Source: Candidatus Methanofilum arcanum (lineage in GTDB: Archaea; Halobacteriota; Methanomicrobia; Methanomicrobiales; Methanospirillaceae). From it: a DNA stretch of 33,899 nt. The DNA is taken from positions 1-33,899 of the forward strand of contig JAITWW010000007.1 in assembly GCA_031285085.1 (NCBI GenBank). The letters run 5' to 3'. Under the pieces are notes generated by a model. It did not search any database. It saw only the letters and a list, made by a program, of their open reading frames with translations, and was not told the DNA's origin. How positions within the stretch are numbered: the stretch's first letter is position 1; each line of letters begins with the position of its first letter. Position numbers and translations under genes: made by a program. Shown here one piece after another: positions 8,201 to 16,403 of the stretch.

Positions 8201-8641
8201 TTAGAGTAATTCGTATGGCCAGCACTCATATGCTTCAAAGAGAGCAGGCATGGTTTTATCGAGGCATTCTTGTGCAACAACAGCAATACGCCCATCATCA
8301 AGCTTTGCCATTTCTGGATCGATAACAACTTCCCCTGAAAAAATACTTGGGCCACTTTCCTGCACGACGGCAGTATATCGAAGACCAAAGAGCACAAATG
8401 CCTGGCCATGTACCGCCTGCGTTAAATGGCAGAAAGTAGGTGAAATATGAGAAAGTGAATGATCAAGAATGGTTTGTGTGGTTTTAATTACCTGCTCAAG
8501 CAGTGCTGAAAACTGAGCATCTGGTTGTTCGACTGGAATACCTGCTTGGATATTTAGAGAGACTGCTTTTTTTCCAATTCCTGCTTTTTGTGGTGTTATT
8601 TGAATAATAAGGCGAAATGCTTCTCCTGTTTTCATTGTCAT
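8201..8641 (-). CDS. Unknown protein downstream of the core methionine synthase
   Basis: A 146-aa soluble protein I do not recognise. ATG 8641 is chosen because GGTGA lies 5 nt upstream; a longer frame from 8719 would overlap the preceding gene by 46 nt. It starts MTMKTGEAFRLIIQI and has a likely mixed alpha/beta fold. Polar residues include a PTFCHLTQAVHG segment (Cys and two His) and cysteines in AQECLD and YECWPYELL near the end. The gap to the preceding metE-like gene is 32 nt, so the two are probably one transcript. That link suggests, but does not show, a role in methyl or corrinoid handling. Confidence 0.65.
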   Translation of the reverse strand: MTMKTGEAFRLIIQITPQKAGIGKKAVSLNIQAGIPVEQPDAQFSALLEQVIKTTQTILDHSLSHISPTFCHLTQAVHGQAFVLFGLRYTAVVQESGPSIFSGEVVIDPEMAKLDDGRIAVVAQECLDKTMPALFEAYECWPYELL

Positions 8642-8673
8642 GACTGTCACCGTCTCACTTTTCTTCTTTTCTT

Positions 8674-9639
8674 CTATTCCCTTGATATCGATTCTCGAAC
8701 AGATTTTGCTGCAGTACATAAGCGTATGATTTTTTCATATGCAACCTCATGAGGAAGCATACGCATACCGCAGTCTGGATCAAGAAGGATCTTTTGTGGT
8801 GGTATGTACTCAAGTGCTTGTTCAATACGAAGGATGATTTCGTGTACTGACTCAAGAACAGGTTTTGTGGTATCTATGCATCCATACCCAATGTACTTAC
8901 CCATGAGTTCTTTTTGAGACAGGACAGAGAGATTTTCTGCCTCTTGTGTACCTTCAAAGTCTAAAATATCTACTGGCATACTGACATACTCATCAATAAT
9001 GGTATGGATGGGTCCACAGACATGGAGGCAGAGAGGGAGTGAGATCTCATCTCGAAATCGCTGTATTGTTTCTCTTCCAATGCTAAGATCACAAACTCCT
9101 GTTGAAAAAATTGGTTCATCGAGCTGAAGTATGCAGACACCTGCCTGAAGCAAGCCTTTTGCTTCATGTAAAAGAGAGGCTGTGATATCCGCAGTCAGCT
9201 CTTTTTTGTTCCGGTACGAAGATGTCTGAAGATGCAGGCCATATGTTAATGTAGAAGGGCCAGTTATAATGCCTTTTACAAATGGGTGCTTCGAAATCGC
9301 GTATTTTGTGTCAGCAGTTGTAATATAATGTGTCGCTGGTTTTACAGAACCAACTACATTTTTTTCACGAATGCCAGGGAGTTTAGATGAGAAGGTCTCG
9401 ATCATATCCCCTCTCACCTGTCCATCTGATATGATAGATATTCCAGCGCTTTTCTGGTCTTGCACTGCAATGCTGACAGAAGCTTTTTGTGGATCCATTA
9501 TATATCGTGCACGCTCATAGCGTGTCTGTGCGGGGACCACTGGATAGCTTCCAACAACAGTTGTTGGAAGAAGAGGAAGCTGTGAGAAAAGTGTGGTGAG
9601 ATGAGTTTTTCTCTTTACATCTATATCACTCGGAGTCAC
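8674..9639 (-). CDS. Core (C-terminal domain only) methionine synthase, MetE-like
   Basis: A 321-aa barrel corresponding only to the catalytic C-terminal half of MetE. It carries TTVVGSYP at the start, the ILQLDEP segment, the zinc ligands H206 and C208 (CLHVCGP) and C290 (LLDPDCGM), and an FEG segment for the acidic residue. Short archaeal enzymes of this type make methionine from homocysteine without folate polyglutamate, taking the methyl group from a methanogenesis corrinoid protein or an equivalent donor (family knowledge; the donor is not shown here). The start is GTG 9639, since no ATG lies further upstream in the 42-nt gap after aspS. Probable order of transcription is aspS, this gene, then the unknown gene at 8201. 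Confidence 0.85.
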   Translation of the reverse strand: MTPSDIDVKRKTHLTTLFSQLPLLPTTVVGSYPVVPAQTRYERARYIMDPQKASVSIAVQDQKSAGISIISDGQVRGDMIETFSSKLPGIREKNVVGSVKPATHYITTADTKYAISKHPFVKGIITGPSTLTYGLHLQTSSYRNKKELTADITASLLHEAKGLLQAGVCILQLDEPIFSTGVCDLSIGRETIQRFRDEISLPLCLHVCGPIHTIIDEYVSMPVDILDFEGTQEAENLSVLSQKELMGKYIGYGCIDTTKPVLESVHEIILRIEQALEYIPPQKILLDPDCGMRMLPHEVAYEKIIRLCTAAKSVRESISRE

Positions 9640-9681
9640 GTAGTACTCATATTTGGATGGATACAGTATTTGTGAGTATGG

Positions 9682-10974
9682 TTATGGGACAACTCTATGG
9701 CGATCGCGTGGGAAGAGAACAGCTTCTCTGATATTTGGAAGCTCAAGCATTGTTGTTATCAGCCGTTCGGCCCCAGTTCCCCACCCTGCATGTGGTGGCA
9801 TTCCATATCTGAAGGGTTTTAAGTAAAACTCAAAATTGTCTGGATTTAATCCTTTTGCACTGATCTGTTGGCGAAGAAGGTCGTGATTATGAATACGCTC
9901 TGCACCTGATGATAACTCCATTTTTGGATGCATGAGATCAAAAGCTTTACAGATCTCTGGTTCATTTTCATATGGCATGGCATAATATGGTTTAATCGCG
10001 GTTGGCCAGTCAGTTATGAAGTAATGACATCCCATCTCCTCCCCAATTGCCCGTTCTGCAGCAGTGCCCAGATCATCACCATATGCAATAGGTTCCTCCA
10101 TCTTTCGTGCTGCAATATCAATAGCATCTGCATATGAAAGGCGAGGAAACTGTTTTTTTGGAATGGAGAAATCGGTGAGTCCAAGAACTTCAAGTTGCCG
10201 CTCACAGTTCTCTGCTACGCATTGATAGGCTGTGCAGATGAGTTGTTCAAGCAAGTCCATGACATCTTCATGGGTTGCGAATGAGACCTCAATATCAATG
10301 GATGTCGCCTCATTGAGGTGTTTTGAGGTATTGTGTTCTTCTGCACGAAAAATTGGTCCGATTTCATAGACTTTTTCAAAGCCTGCTGCCATCATTATCT
10401 GTTTATAGAGCTGTGGACTTTGATTGAGAAAGGCCTCTTTTTCAAAGTACGCAATAGGAAAGAGCTCTGTTCCTCCTTCAGTTGCAGCGGCAACGATCTT
10501 TGAGGTTGTGATCTCAATAAAATCATGTTTATAGAAAAACTCTCTTAACGCATGCTGCACCGTGCTTCGAATCTGAAAGATAGAGGTGATCTTTGGACGG
10601 CGTCCATCGAGATATCGTGTATCAAGCCTGGTATCTATCTCTGCAGGAACTTTCTCAGAGACATCAAGAGGAAGAGGTGTCTCAGCTCTGCTTATCAGAG
10701 TCAGTGTCTCAGGAACTATCTCTCTTCCACCTGGGGCTTTATCTACACTCTTTACCTCCCCAGTTACTGAAATGATGGACTCGCGTGAGATCTCTTTAAA
10801 TGTTGTAAGGATATCTTCACTGACTTTTTTCTTTGGAATTGTTATTTGAACAATACCTGTTCTGTCTCGCAATAGAATGAAGGCAAGCCCTCCCAGATCT
10901 CGGATCTCGTGTGCCCAGCCAATTGCTGAGACACTGCCTTGTTCTGGTGTTATATGTACAATTGGTAATCGCAT
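9682..10974 (-). CDS. aspS: Aspartate-tRNA ligase, archaeal (probably Asp/Asn) type
   Basis: A class IIb synthetase of 430 aa, the normal archaeal length. An OB-fold anticodon-binding domain occupies residues about 14-100 ([20 protein letters not shown]). The catalytic core follows, with motif 2 at [20 protein letters not shown] and motif 3 at GWGTGAERL. It lacks the bacterial GAD insertion. Archaeal enzymes of this class often charge both tRNA-Asp and tRNA-Asn, leaving GatCAB to amidate the product; specificity cannot be settled from this window. A TTAAAT element on the minus strand near 11010 could be the TATA box, giving a short leader. Confidence 0.95.
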   Translation of the reverse strand: MRLPIVHITPEQGSVSAIGWAHEIRDLGGLAFILLRDRTGIVQITIPKKKVSEDILTTFKEISRESIISVTGEVKSVDKAPGGREIVPETLTLISRAETPLPLDVSEKVPAEIDTRLDTRYLDGRRPKITSIFQIRSTVQHALREFFYKHDFIEITTSKIVAAATEGGTELFPIAYFEKEAFLNQSPQLYKQIMMAAGFEKVYEIGPIFRAEEHNTSKHLNEATSIDIEVSFATHEDVMDLLEQLICTAYQCVAENCERQLEVLGLTDFSIPKKQFPRLSYADAIDIAARKMEEPIAYGDDLGTAAERAIGEEMGCHYFITDWPTAIKPYYAMPYENEPEICKAFDLMHPKMELSSGAERIHNHDLLRQQISAKGLNPDNFEFYLKPFRYGMPPHAGWGTGAERLITTMLELPNIREAVLFPRDRHRVVP

Positions 10975-11156
10975 AAAAAACTATAGTACAGTACTCACTC
11001 TCTGATTTAAGTCTTTATTTGCTCATATTGTGATGTCAGATATTTTATTTTATATAATTATTTTATATTATGGGTGCTTATGAATTCCTGTTTGCTTGGG
11101 ACTCTTCTTTTTATTTTGCTGTATACATAAGAGCTCAAACACCAGAAAGCTCTTTT

Positions 11157-11738
11157 ATGGATCATTCATATGTTATGAGTATGAATCAGCGTGAGGTACT
11201 TATCATCTATTGCATGGGGTGTTTGTTGCTTTGTTCTCTTTTCACTCCTGCTCTTGGAGCTGATGAACTCATGTACTCAGCATCTGTTGGTACATCTCCC
11301 ATACTTGACCAGCAGTATACCGGTAATACAGATAGTGGTGAGTCTTTCCTTGTCACAAAAGAGGGAGGTGTACTTGCCATGATTCAACAACTGAAAGGAA
11401 TCTCCCCGGATGCTAACAAAAACAGTGCTGAGGTTGCTGATATAATAGAGCAACTTGACAGTGACAGTCTCGCTGCCAAGATACAGAACTTTGATGGCAC
11501 AGCAGTTAAGCTGGATGCAAATGGGAACTATATCCCTCAATTTCCCTCAAAAATGTATGCGCAGGGGATAGTTGGAACTTCATTTCATGCATCTGGTGTT
11601 GAAGGATACTCAGATGGAACCATAACTTCATCATATTCTATGTCTGACAGCACACGAGTTGCAGGGTACATATCTCAGTATGTGAAGCAGTATCACTATA
11701 CATCTGGTATAGATACATGTGCTGATGGAACATGCTGA
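11157..11738 (+). CDS. Secreted protein of unknown function
   Basis: A 193-aa protein from ATG 11157, with a signal peptide (EVLIIYCMGCLLLCSLF, then TPALGADE with an AxG/A-type cleavage site). The mature chain is acidic, Ser/Gly/Thr-rich and ends in CADGTC, where a disulfide could form. There is no C-terminal anchor. TGTATACATAAG centred about 31 nt upstream fits a TATA box for this start; a frame extended to 11070 would put the signal peptide 35 residues inside. It does not match any family I know. It is divergent from aspS and convergent with the GT4 gene (32 nt apart). Confidence 0.65.
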   Translation: MDHSYVMSMNQREVLIIYCMGCLLLCSLFTPALGADELMYSASVGTSPILDQQYTGNTDSGESFLVTKEGGVLAMIQQLKGISPDANKNSAEVADIIEQLDSDSLAAKIQNFDGTAVKLDANGNYIPQFPSKMYAQGIVGTSFHASGVEGYSDGTITSSYSMSDSTRVAGYISQYVKQYHYTSGIDTCADGTC

Positions 11739-11770
11739 TTGTTTTTCAATAATTGAAAAAGCACCACTCA

Positions 11771-12928
11771 TCACTTAGATGGGAGGATGCTTCTATATAC
11801 ATATACCATCCGATTCGCAATAAGGTCCCATGAATAGTGTTGTACCTCTGATTGGGCTTTCATCCCTATTTTTTTCATCTGATTTGGCTGGTTGAGATAC
11901 CAATTTACCCCCCAGGCAATTCCTTCTGGGGTGCAATCGACTTTTATCCCGGTAATGTAATCAGTTACATTTTCTGAAAGTCCCCCTACATTTGAGACAA
12001 CAACTGGTTTTGCAGCGCTCCACGCTTCCAGAAGTACAATTCCAAATGGTTCATTTCTGCTTGGAATAACCACAATATCTGCTGCATTTAGCAATCTAAT
12101 GTACTCACTATCTTGAATAAATCCTAGAAGCTGCACCGGCTTTCCATAGGAAAGATCTTTCAAATAGTCATACATTCCACCTCCACCTGCAACAATCGCC
12201 TGAATATCCCAGTGATTATCTCGAATCATTGGAATTGCCTGTACAAAGATATCAGGTCCTTTTTGATATGTAAGCCTGCCAATATATAAAATAAGAGGGG
12301 CGAGATAATGAATGCCATAATGATGCTTTACCTCTGCTGTGTCGATGCATACATCAAACTGTTCAATGATAATTCCATTTGGAATCATGTACAGTTTTTC
12401 AGGATCGATCTTGTAGAGATCCATGACTTCATGTTGTAATGTGTATGAGACAACGGTGCAGATCTTTGCAATGACACCACAGTACCATTCTTTACTTGAT
12501 ATCTCATGATATTCCCACCAGTCTCCATGTTTGTTTCCGTTTCTTCCATATTCAGTAGAATGATAGGAAAATACACAGTTTCTATGTTGCAGATGGTGAA
12601 ACGCCTCTACCAGATGCCAATCATTGAAATGAAGGATATCAAATGGTTTTTCATTATCATGTTCATAAAATCGAGAGAGGAGACCGTACGAGAGGTTGTT
12701 GCAGTACTCGATGATATTTGATCCTGATGGGTTCCAGGTATGGTAATGCACATTTGCTAATGTAAAATCAGTTCCTCCTCGAGTAAAAAAATGAACTTCA
12801 TGATATTTGGCAAGTGATTGAGCAAGATAGGTTGTTGCATTTGAAAGGCCACCTACTCGCTCAGTATAGATGCTTTCCCAGGAAAATATTGCAATTTTAA
12901 GGGGTTTAAAACGTCTTAGCACATCCAT
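11771..12928 (-). CDS. GT4-type glycosyltransferase, glycogen-synthase-like
   Basis: A 385-aa GT-B enzyme. The N-terminal domain carries ERVGGLSNATTYLAQSL, similar in position to the donor-loop region of archaeal glycogen-synthase-like enzymes. The C-terminal domain has APLILYIGRLTYQKG and the EPFGIVLLE (E-x7-E) motif that binds the sugar nucleotide. The start is ATG 12928, 10 nt after a strong GGAGGTG; the in-frame GTG at 12940 overlaps that ribosome site. It overlaps the end of the GH57 gene by 13 nt, so the two are translationally coupled. With that partner, building or remodelling of an alpha-glucan (glycogen-like) store is the simplest reading. Confidence 0.85.
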   Translation of the reverse strand: MDVLRRFKPLKIAIFSWESIYTERVGGLSNATTYLAQSLAKYHEVHFFTRGGTDFTLANVHYHTWNPSGSNIIEYCNNLSYGLLSRFYEHDNEKPFDILHFNDWHLVEAFHHLQHRNCVFSYHSTEYGRNGNKHGDWWEYHEISSKEWYCGVIAKICTVVSYTLQHEVMDLYKIDPEKLYMIPNGIIIEQFDVCIDTAEVKHHYGIHYLAPLILYIGRLTYQKGPDIFVQAIPMIRDNHWDIQAIVAGGGGMYDYLKDLSYGKPVQLLGFIQDSEYIRLLNAADIVVIPSRNEPFGIVLLEAWSAAKPVVVSNVGGLSENVTDYITGIKVDCTPEGIAWGVNWYLNQPNQMKKIGMKAQSEVQHYSWDLIANRMVYVYRSILPSK

Positions 12929-14388
12929 AACTCTTTGCACCTCCTCTCAACACATTCCATCATCTCTTCCCTGGATGTAAGATCTTTGATTTGGTCTGCA
13001 AGTACTGTATCTTGTACAATCTCTTGCAACCAATGAGTGTAGTCCTGGTTTTTGAGGTGGTATGCGAGTGAGTCTGAAGGAATGATAGCAATAAGATCAG
13101 AAAATTGATCTAAGTCAAATGCAACATGGCCTGTATATCCACCTTTTCCTGCAAAGTGAAATGCTTGATCTGATGAGAGTGTTCTGAGTTTATATTGTGC
13201 TTTGAGGTGTTCTCGCTCCTCTGGTGAGGAAGAGGCAGTGCATGCATTCTGTATGGCGTGTGCTTCGACGTTCGCCAAGGTATCCATATAGGTAATAAAT
13301 GCATCATGCTCACCTTGATGACTGAAGTAGTTATGCACCTCCCCACATGAACCATGTTTTGTAGACATATAGTAAAAGTGATCACTTGTCTGGAGCAATC
13401 GATAGAGGTGGCGATCAAGAGGAAAGTGAGCGGCTCGCTCGCAGGCGCGAAGTGCATTTTTTTGTTTTCTATTTTGAATCCAGGCAGTTTCATCTTTTTC
13501 TGCATCTGCCCACGAGATGGTATAATCGATATCAAATGTGTGCCTTATGGGGTACGCTAAGAGATCACGTGGTGTTACGCTTTTTACGCCCCGTTTTTCA
13601 AGTTCTTCTGGAAGATACTCTAAGAACTGAAATATTCCACTGTCTGCCCAAAAGTGTTCTCCAAGTGTCTCATAATCAATGAAGATCGAGACAAAATCCC
13701 CATATGCTTCTGCTACCCAACTTGCGTATTTATCTGCCGTGAGGGGGTACTCTTTCCAGTTATGCGTGCAAAATCGAAATGCAATATCATCAGAAAGGCC
13801 GAAGTTTCGAACAATTAATGGTATGTCTCTGCATTGGTACAGGAAGTTTGGACTTCTCCATCCGAGAAGCCTGTCTGCCCCTTCTGTAAAGCACCCTTTA
13901 AAGCCAAGATGAGCCATTGTGTCAGCAATGGCATTGTTAAATAGGAACTCAGTATTTTCACAGATTATGGGTTGTGTTCCTGAGAGTTCATGAATACGAT
14001 CTGCATGCATCATGAACTGATCAGCGAGTTCTGCATGATCAGTAAAGAAGGCAGCGATGCTGTGATAATATGTCTGGCAGAGCATCTCGCTGTTTGGATG
14101 GCGAGCGCATGTTGTGAGAAGATCAAGAGCATCGGGATCCCAGCGTTCAAGCTGTTCTAAGAGCGTTCCAGAAACACTGAATGCTGCATGGAACCCTTTG
14201 TCCATGAGGTCAATGAGAAGGGAGGTTGCAGGTTTATAACATTTATCACTGACTTTTTGGAGAATTTCTTTGTTTTCTGGTGCAAAGTACTGTTCATAGG
14301 GTTCATGGAAGGTTGTGCCAGGGGAAGGGGTTGATTTCCTCAGGCGGTACGGTTGATGTAGCTCAAATCCAAAACAAATTGTTTTCAC
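12916..14388 (-). CDS. GH57 alpha-glucan enzyme (alpha-amylase/glucanotransferase type)
   Basis: A 490-aa GH57 protein. HQPYR at residues 11-15 is conserved region 1. The nucleophile is probably E169 in GCFTEGADRLLGWRSP and the acid/base D238 in SIFIDYETLGEHFW. There is no signal peptide, so it acts on intracellular glucan. The start is GTG 14388, about 6 nt after GGAGG; an ATG two bases upstream is followed at once by TGA and cannot serve. GH57 members include amylases, 4-alpha-glucanotransferases and branching enzymes; motifs alone do not separate these, although pairing with a GT4 synthase is common in methanogens that store glycogen. Confidence 0.88.
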   Translation of the reverse strand: MKTICFGFELHQPYRLRKSTPSPGTTFHEPYEQYFAPENKEILQKVSDKCYKPATSLLIDLMDKGFHAAFSVSGTLLEQLERWDPDALDLLTTCARHPNSEMLCQTYYHSIAAFFTDHAELADQFMMHADRIHELSGTQPIICENTEFLFNNAIADTMAHLGFKGCFTEGADRLLGWRSPNFLYQCRDIPLIVRNFGLSDDIAFRFCTHNWKEYPLTADKYASWVAEAYGDFVSIFIDYETLGEHFWADSGIFQFLEYLPEELEKRGVKSVTPRDLLAYPIRHTFDIDYTISWADAEKDETAWIQNRKQKNALRACERAAHFPLDRHLYRLLQTSDHFYYMSTKHGSCGEVHNYFSHQGEHDAFITYMDTLANVEAHAIQNACTASSSPEEREHLKAQYKLRTLSSDQAFHFAGKGGYTGHVAFDLDQFSDLIAIIPSDSLAYHLKNQDYTHWLQEIVQDTVLADQIKDLTSREEMMECVERRCKELWMC

Positions 14389-14492
14389 ATCTTGCCTCCA
14401 GGTCAGGTTGCTTTATTTATCTCTGTAATTGTATTTAAATGTATCATTATCACGAGATCTCATTTTTTCTGTTTTGGATCTAAATCGATTTC

Positions 14493-14500
14493 TTTATATG
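14493..14500 (+). promoter_or_regulatory. TATA box for tRNA-Pro (and nth)
   Basis: TTTATATG is centred about 34 nt before the first base of tRNA-Pro, the expected position of an archaeal TATA box for a tRNA with a short 5' leader. Confidence 0.65.
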
Positions 14501-14529
14501 GTTGGATGATGAAGTCTTATGGCACAACA

Positions 14530-14604
14530 GGGGTAATAGGGTAGCCTGGTCCATCCTAGAGCGTTTGGGACGCTTTGACTGCAGTTCGAATCTGCGTTAC
14601 CCCA
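14530..14604 (+). tRNA. tRNA-Pro (anticodon UGG)
   Basis: A full cloverleaf can be drawn. The acceptor is GGGGTAA with TTACCCC plus discriminator A; the D stem is GGGT/ATCC; the anticodon stem is GAGCG/CGCTT around the loop TTTGGGA (anticodon TGG at positions 34-36); the T stem is TGCAG/CTGCG around TTCGAAT. No intron is present and the 3' CCA is not encoded. The nth start codon follows 10 nt later, so tRNA processing may create the 5' end of the nth mRNA. Confidence 0.95.
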
Positions 14605-14614
14605 TTCTTTTTCT

Positions 14615-15253
14615 ATGAATTCGTCATCTGCTGAAGAGATTTTTCGTATTCTTCAAAGTACATATCCACTTGCTGAGATGAGAGATGAGTTTTTGCACTT
14701 TCAGACTCCGTTTCAAAGTCTCATCGCAACGATTCTTTCTGCTCAGACTACTGATATTTCAGTGAATGCGGTAACTCCTGAGCTCTTTTCTCGCTATCCT
14801 ATTGCCACCGATCTTGCTCATGCAAAGCAGGAGGATGTTGAGGCGATTATTCGAAGAACTGGCTTTTACAGGAGCAAAGCAAAGAATATTATTGCGACTG
14901 CGCAGATGCTTACTCTGGAGTTTTCAGGAGAGGTCCCAGCAGACATGGAACAGCTTCAGCGTCTTCCTGGTGTTGGGAGAAAGACTGCAAATATCGTTAT
15001 GAGTCAGGCATTTTCACAAAATGAGGGCATTGCCGTAGATACTCACGTGAAGCGCATATCCATGCGACTTGGTTTGACGAGTCATTCGAATCCAGATTCC
15101 ATTGAGCAGGATCTATGCACTGTATTCCGTCGTGAATGGTGGGAGGAGATTAATGCTTTGTTTATTCTGCATGGTCGACGAGTCTGCAATGCACAGCGCC
15201 CGAAGTGTGAGATCTGTGTTTTATCTTCATATTGTGTGTATATGAGTAGGTAA
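14615..15253 (+). CDS. nth: Endonuclease III (DNA glycosylase/AP lyase)
   Basis: A 212-aa bifunctional base-excision enzyme that removes oxidised pyrimidines and cuts at the abasic site. It has the helix-hairpin-helix LPGVGRKTAN with catalytic K123 and the catalytic D142 in AVDTHVKR. The C-terminal [4Fe-4S] cluster loop has the exact C-x6-C-x2-C-x5-C spacing (CNAQRPKCEICVLSSYC). Length is typical. It lies immediately behind tRNA-Pro and probably shares its promoter. Confidence 0.95.
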   Translation: MNSSSAEEIFRILQSTYPLAEMRDEFLHFQTPFQSLIATILSAQTTDISVNAVTPELFSRYPIATDLAHAKQEDVEAIIRRTGFYRSKAKNIIATAQMLTLEFSGEVPADMEQLQRLPGVGRKTANIVMSQAFSQNEGIAVDTHVKRISMRLGLTSHSNPDSIEQDLCTVFRREWWEEINALFILHGRRVCNAQRPKCEICVLSSYCVYMSR

Positions 15254-15300
15254 GAGGCATCCTCATTTTCTAAAGGTTAGGGTATGAAGTATTTTTGATT

Positions 15301-15758
15301 TTATTTTTGAAGCGTTTTTTTCTTGATTGCAAGCAGTTTCATAACATCCGCCACTTCATCATCAGTTAAAACTCTGTAATGAACCCAGCCGCCATGTTCG
15401 CCGCAGGGATAGCGGCTTTCCCATACATCATTTGTTTTTTGTAATAAAGACGATAACTGGCTTTCCAGTTGTGGGACCTGCTTATCTCCGATTTGAAACA
15501 TGACAGTAAAGGCGTCTTTTTCAAAGAAAACATAACACAAATGAGTGAACTTATGGCTATATTTATAACCCCAACCGTAGTTTTATAACCCCAACCGTAG
15601 TTGTTTCCGAAAGGAAATTTCAACTCTCTGGATAGTTGATAATCCGCTTTCAATTGGTTTTCCAGAACGACAAGGCGTTTATGGCTTTGCTCTCCGACAT
15701 GTTTTTGAATTGTTGCCTCGTCAGGTATTACGTTTTTATCAAGCAGTCGTTCATACAT
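15301..15758 (-). pseudogene. DUF3788-family gene broken by a 20-bp tandem duplication
   Basis: The N-terminal part (MYERLLDKNVIPDEATIQKH ... FGNNYGWGYK) and the C-terminal part (HLCYVFFEKDAFTVMFQIGD ... CGEHGGWVHYRV) lie in different frames. The switch falls exactly at a 20-bp duplication (15561-15600). Removing one copy restores a single frame of 145 codons in which GWGYKYSHKFTHLCYVFF is continuous, as expected for DUF3788. As given, the first frame runs 130 aa with an unrelated tail. The gene begins inside the end of the GyrI-like gene (8-nt overlap), so the two were translationally coupled. DUF3788 function is unknown; relatives are mostly bacterial, which suggests transfer. Confidence 0.8.
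15561..15600. repeat. 20-bp tandem duplication, two copies
   Basis: Two adjacent 20-base units share TTTATAACCCCAACCGTAG and differ only in their first base. The period of 20 is not a multiple of three and breaks the DUF3788 frame. The near-identity shows the duplication is recent, or that it is an assembly artefact. Confidence 0.95.
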
Positions 15759-16221
15759 CAGCTCTCACCACAGGTGTCCAAAGTTCGTACTTTCCATTCA
15801 CACCATCTGGATAGTACTCGAAGAAAAACCCATGTTCATAGTTTGGTGCAAATCCTGCTTCTGGTATCTCTTCAAAAAAGAAATTCGTCCACGCTTTTAC
15901 TGCATCATATCCCTTTTCAAAGGTGGCAACTGCATAAAGTGTCGCTGGTATTTCTTTTACCTCTGCTCTAGCAGGAATCACAGATAGGTTAACCACTTCT
16001 TTTCCCAAAAGGTAGCGGTATCGTTTCTGTCCCTCTAAATACCACATCAACCCATAGTATCCTGCGGCTTTGTTTTTCGCCACATTATCAATCAATGCGG
16101 CTTTTTCGGTATTGAAATAATCGTTATATAAAACTGTCATGATCTGGTTTTCTTCTAATGAGGTTTCGATGGAGTAGCCGCAGACATGAAAACCTCCTTT
16201 TTCAACAAAGCGAATCTGCAT
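15751..16221 (-). CDS. GyrI-like / AraC effector-binding domain protein
   Basis: A 156-aa stand-alone effector-binding (GyrI-like, SOUL-fold) domain with no DNA-binding part. Typical features are the opening FVEKGGFHVCGYSIET, the central YGLMWYLE and AVATFEKGYDAVKAWTNFF, and a C-terminal FFEYYPDG with the acidic/aromatic residues that line the ligand pocket in this family. It probably binds a small hydrophobic or cationic molecule. The ribosome site GGAGTG lies about 8-13 nt before the ATG, and a TATA-like CATAAAAAA lies about 50 nt upstream. It is the first gene of a two-gene unit with the broken DUF3788 gene, an arrangement familiar from Firmicutes. Confidence 0.7.
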   Translation of the reverse strand: MQIRFVEKGGFHVCGYSIETSLEENQIMTVLYNDYFNTEKAALIDNVAKNKAAGYYGLMWYLEGQKRYRYLLGKEVVNLSVIPARAEVKEIPATLYAVATFEKGYDAVKAWTNFFFEEIPEAGFAPNYEHGFFFEYYPDGVNGKYELWTPVVRADV

Positions 16222-16403
16222 AATAATTATTCACTCCTTCAATTATGTAGCTGCACTGGCTTCGTTATGGCACATTTTTTATGGCGTCTCTATTTGGATA
16301 CACCAAATCCTCCAAAAGCGTTAAACTCAGCAGCACCATAGTTATAATAAGAGCTATAGGTAACTGAAGTAAAGCTACTACTCACCCCATCAGGAGGTAT
16401 TTC

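Noticed and set aside
11070-11156. N-terminal extension of the secreted protein to 11070
   Set aside because: It would bury the signal peptide; a TATA-like element at 11121-11130 lies inside the extension and fits the ATG at 11157.
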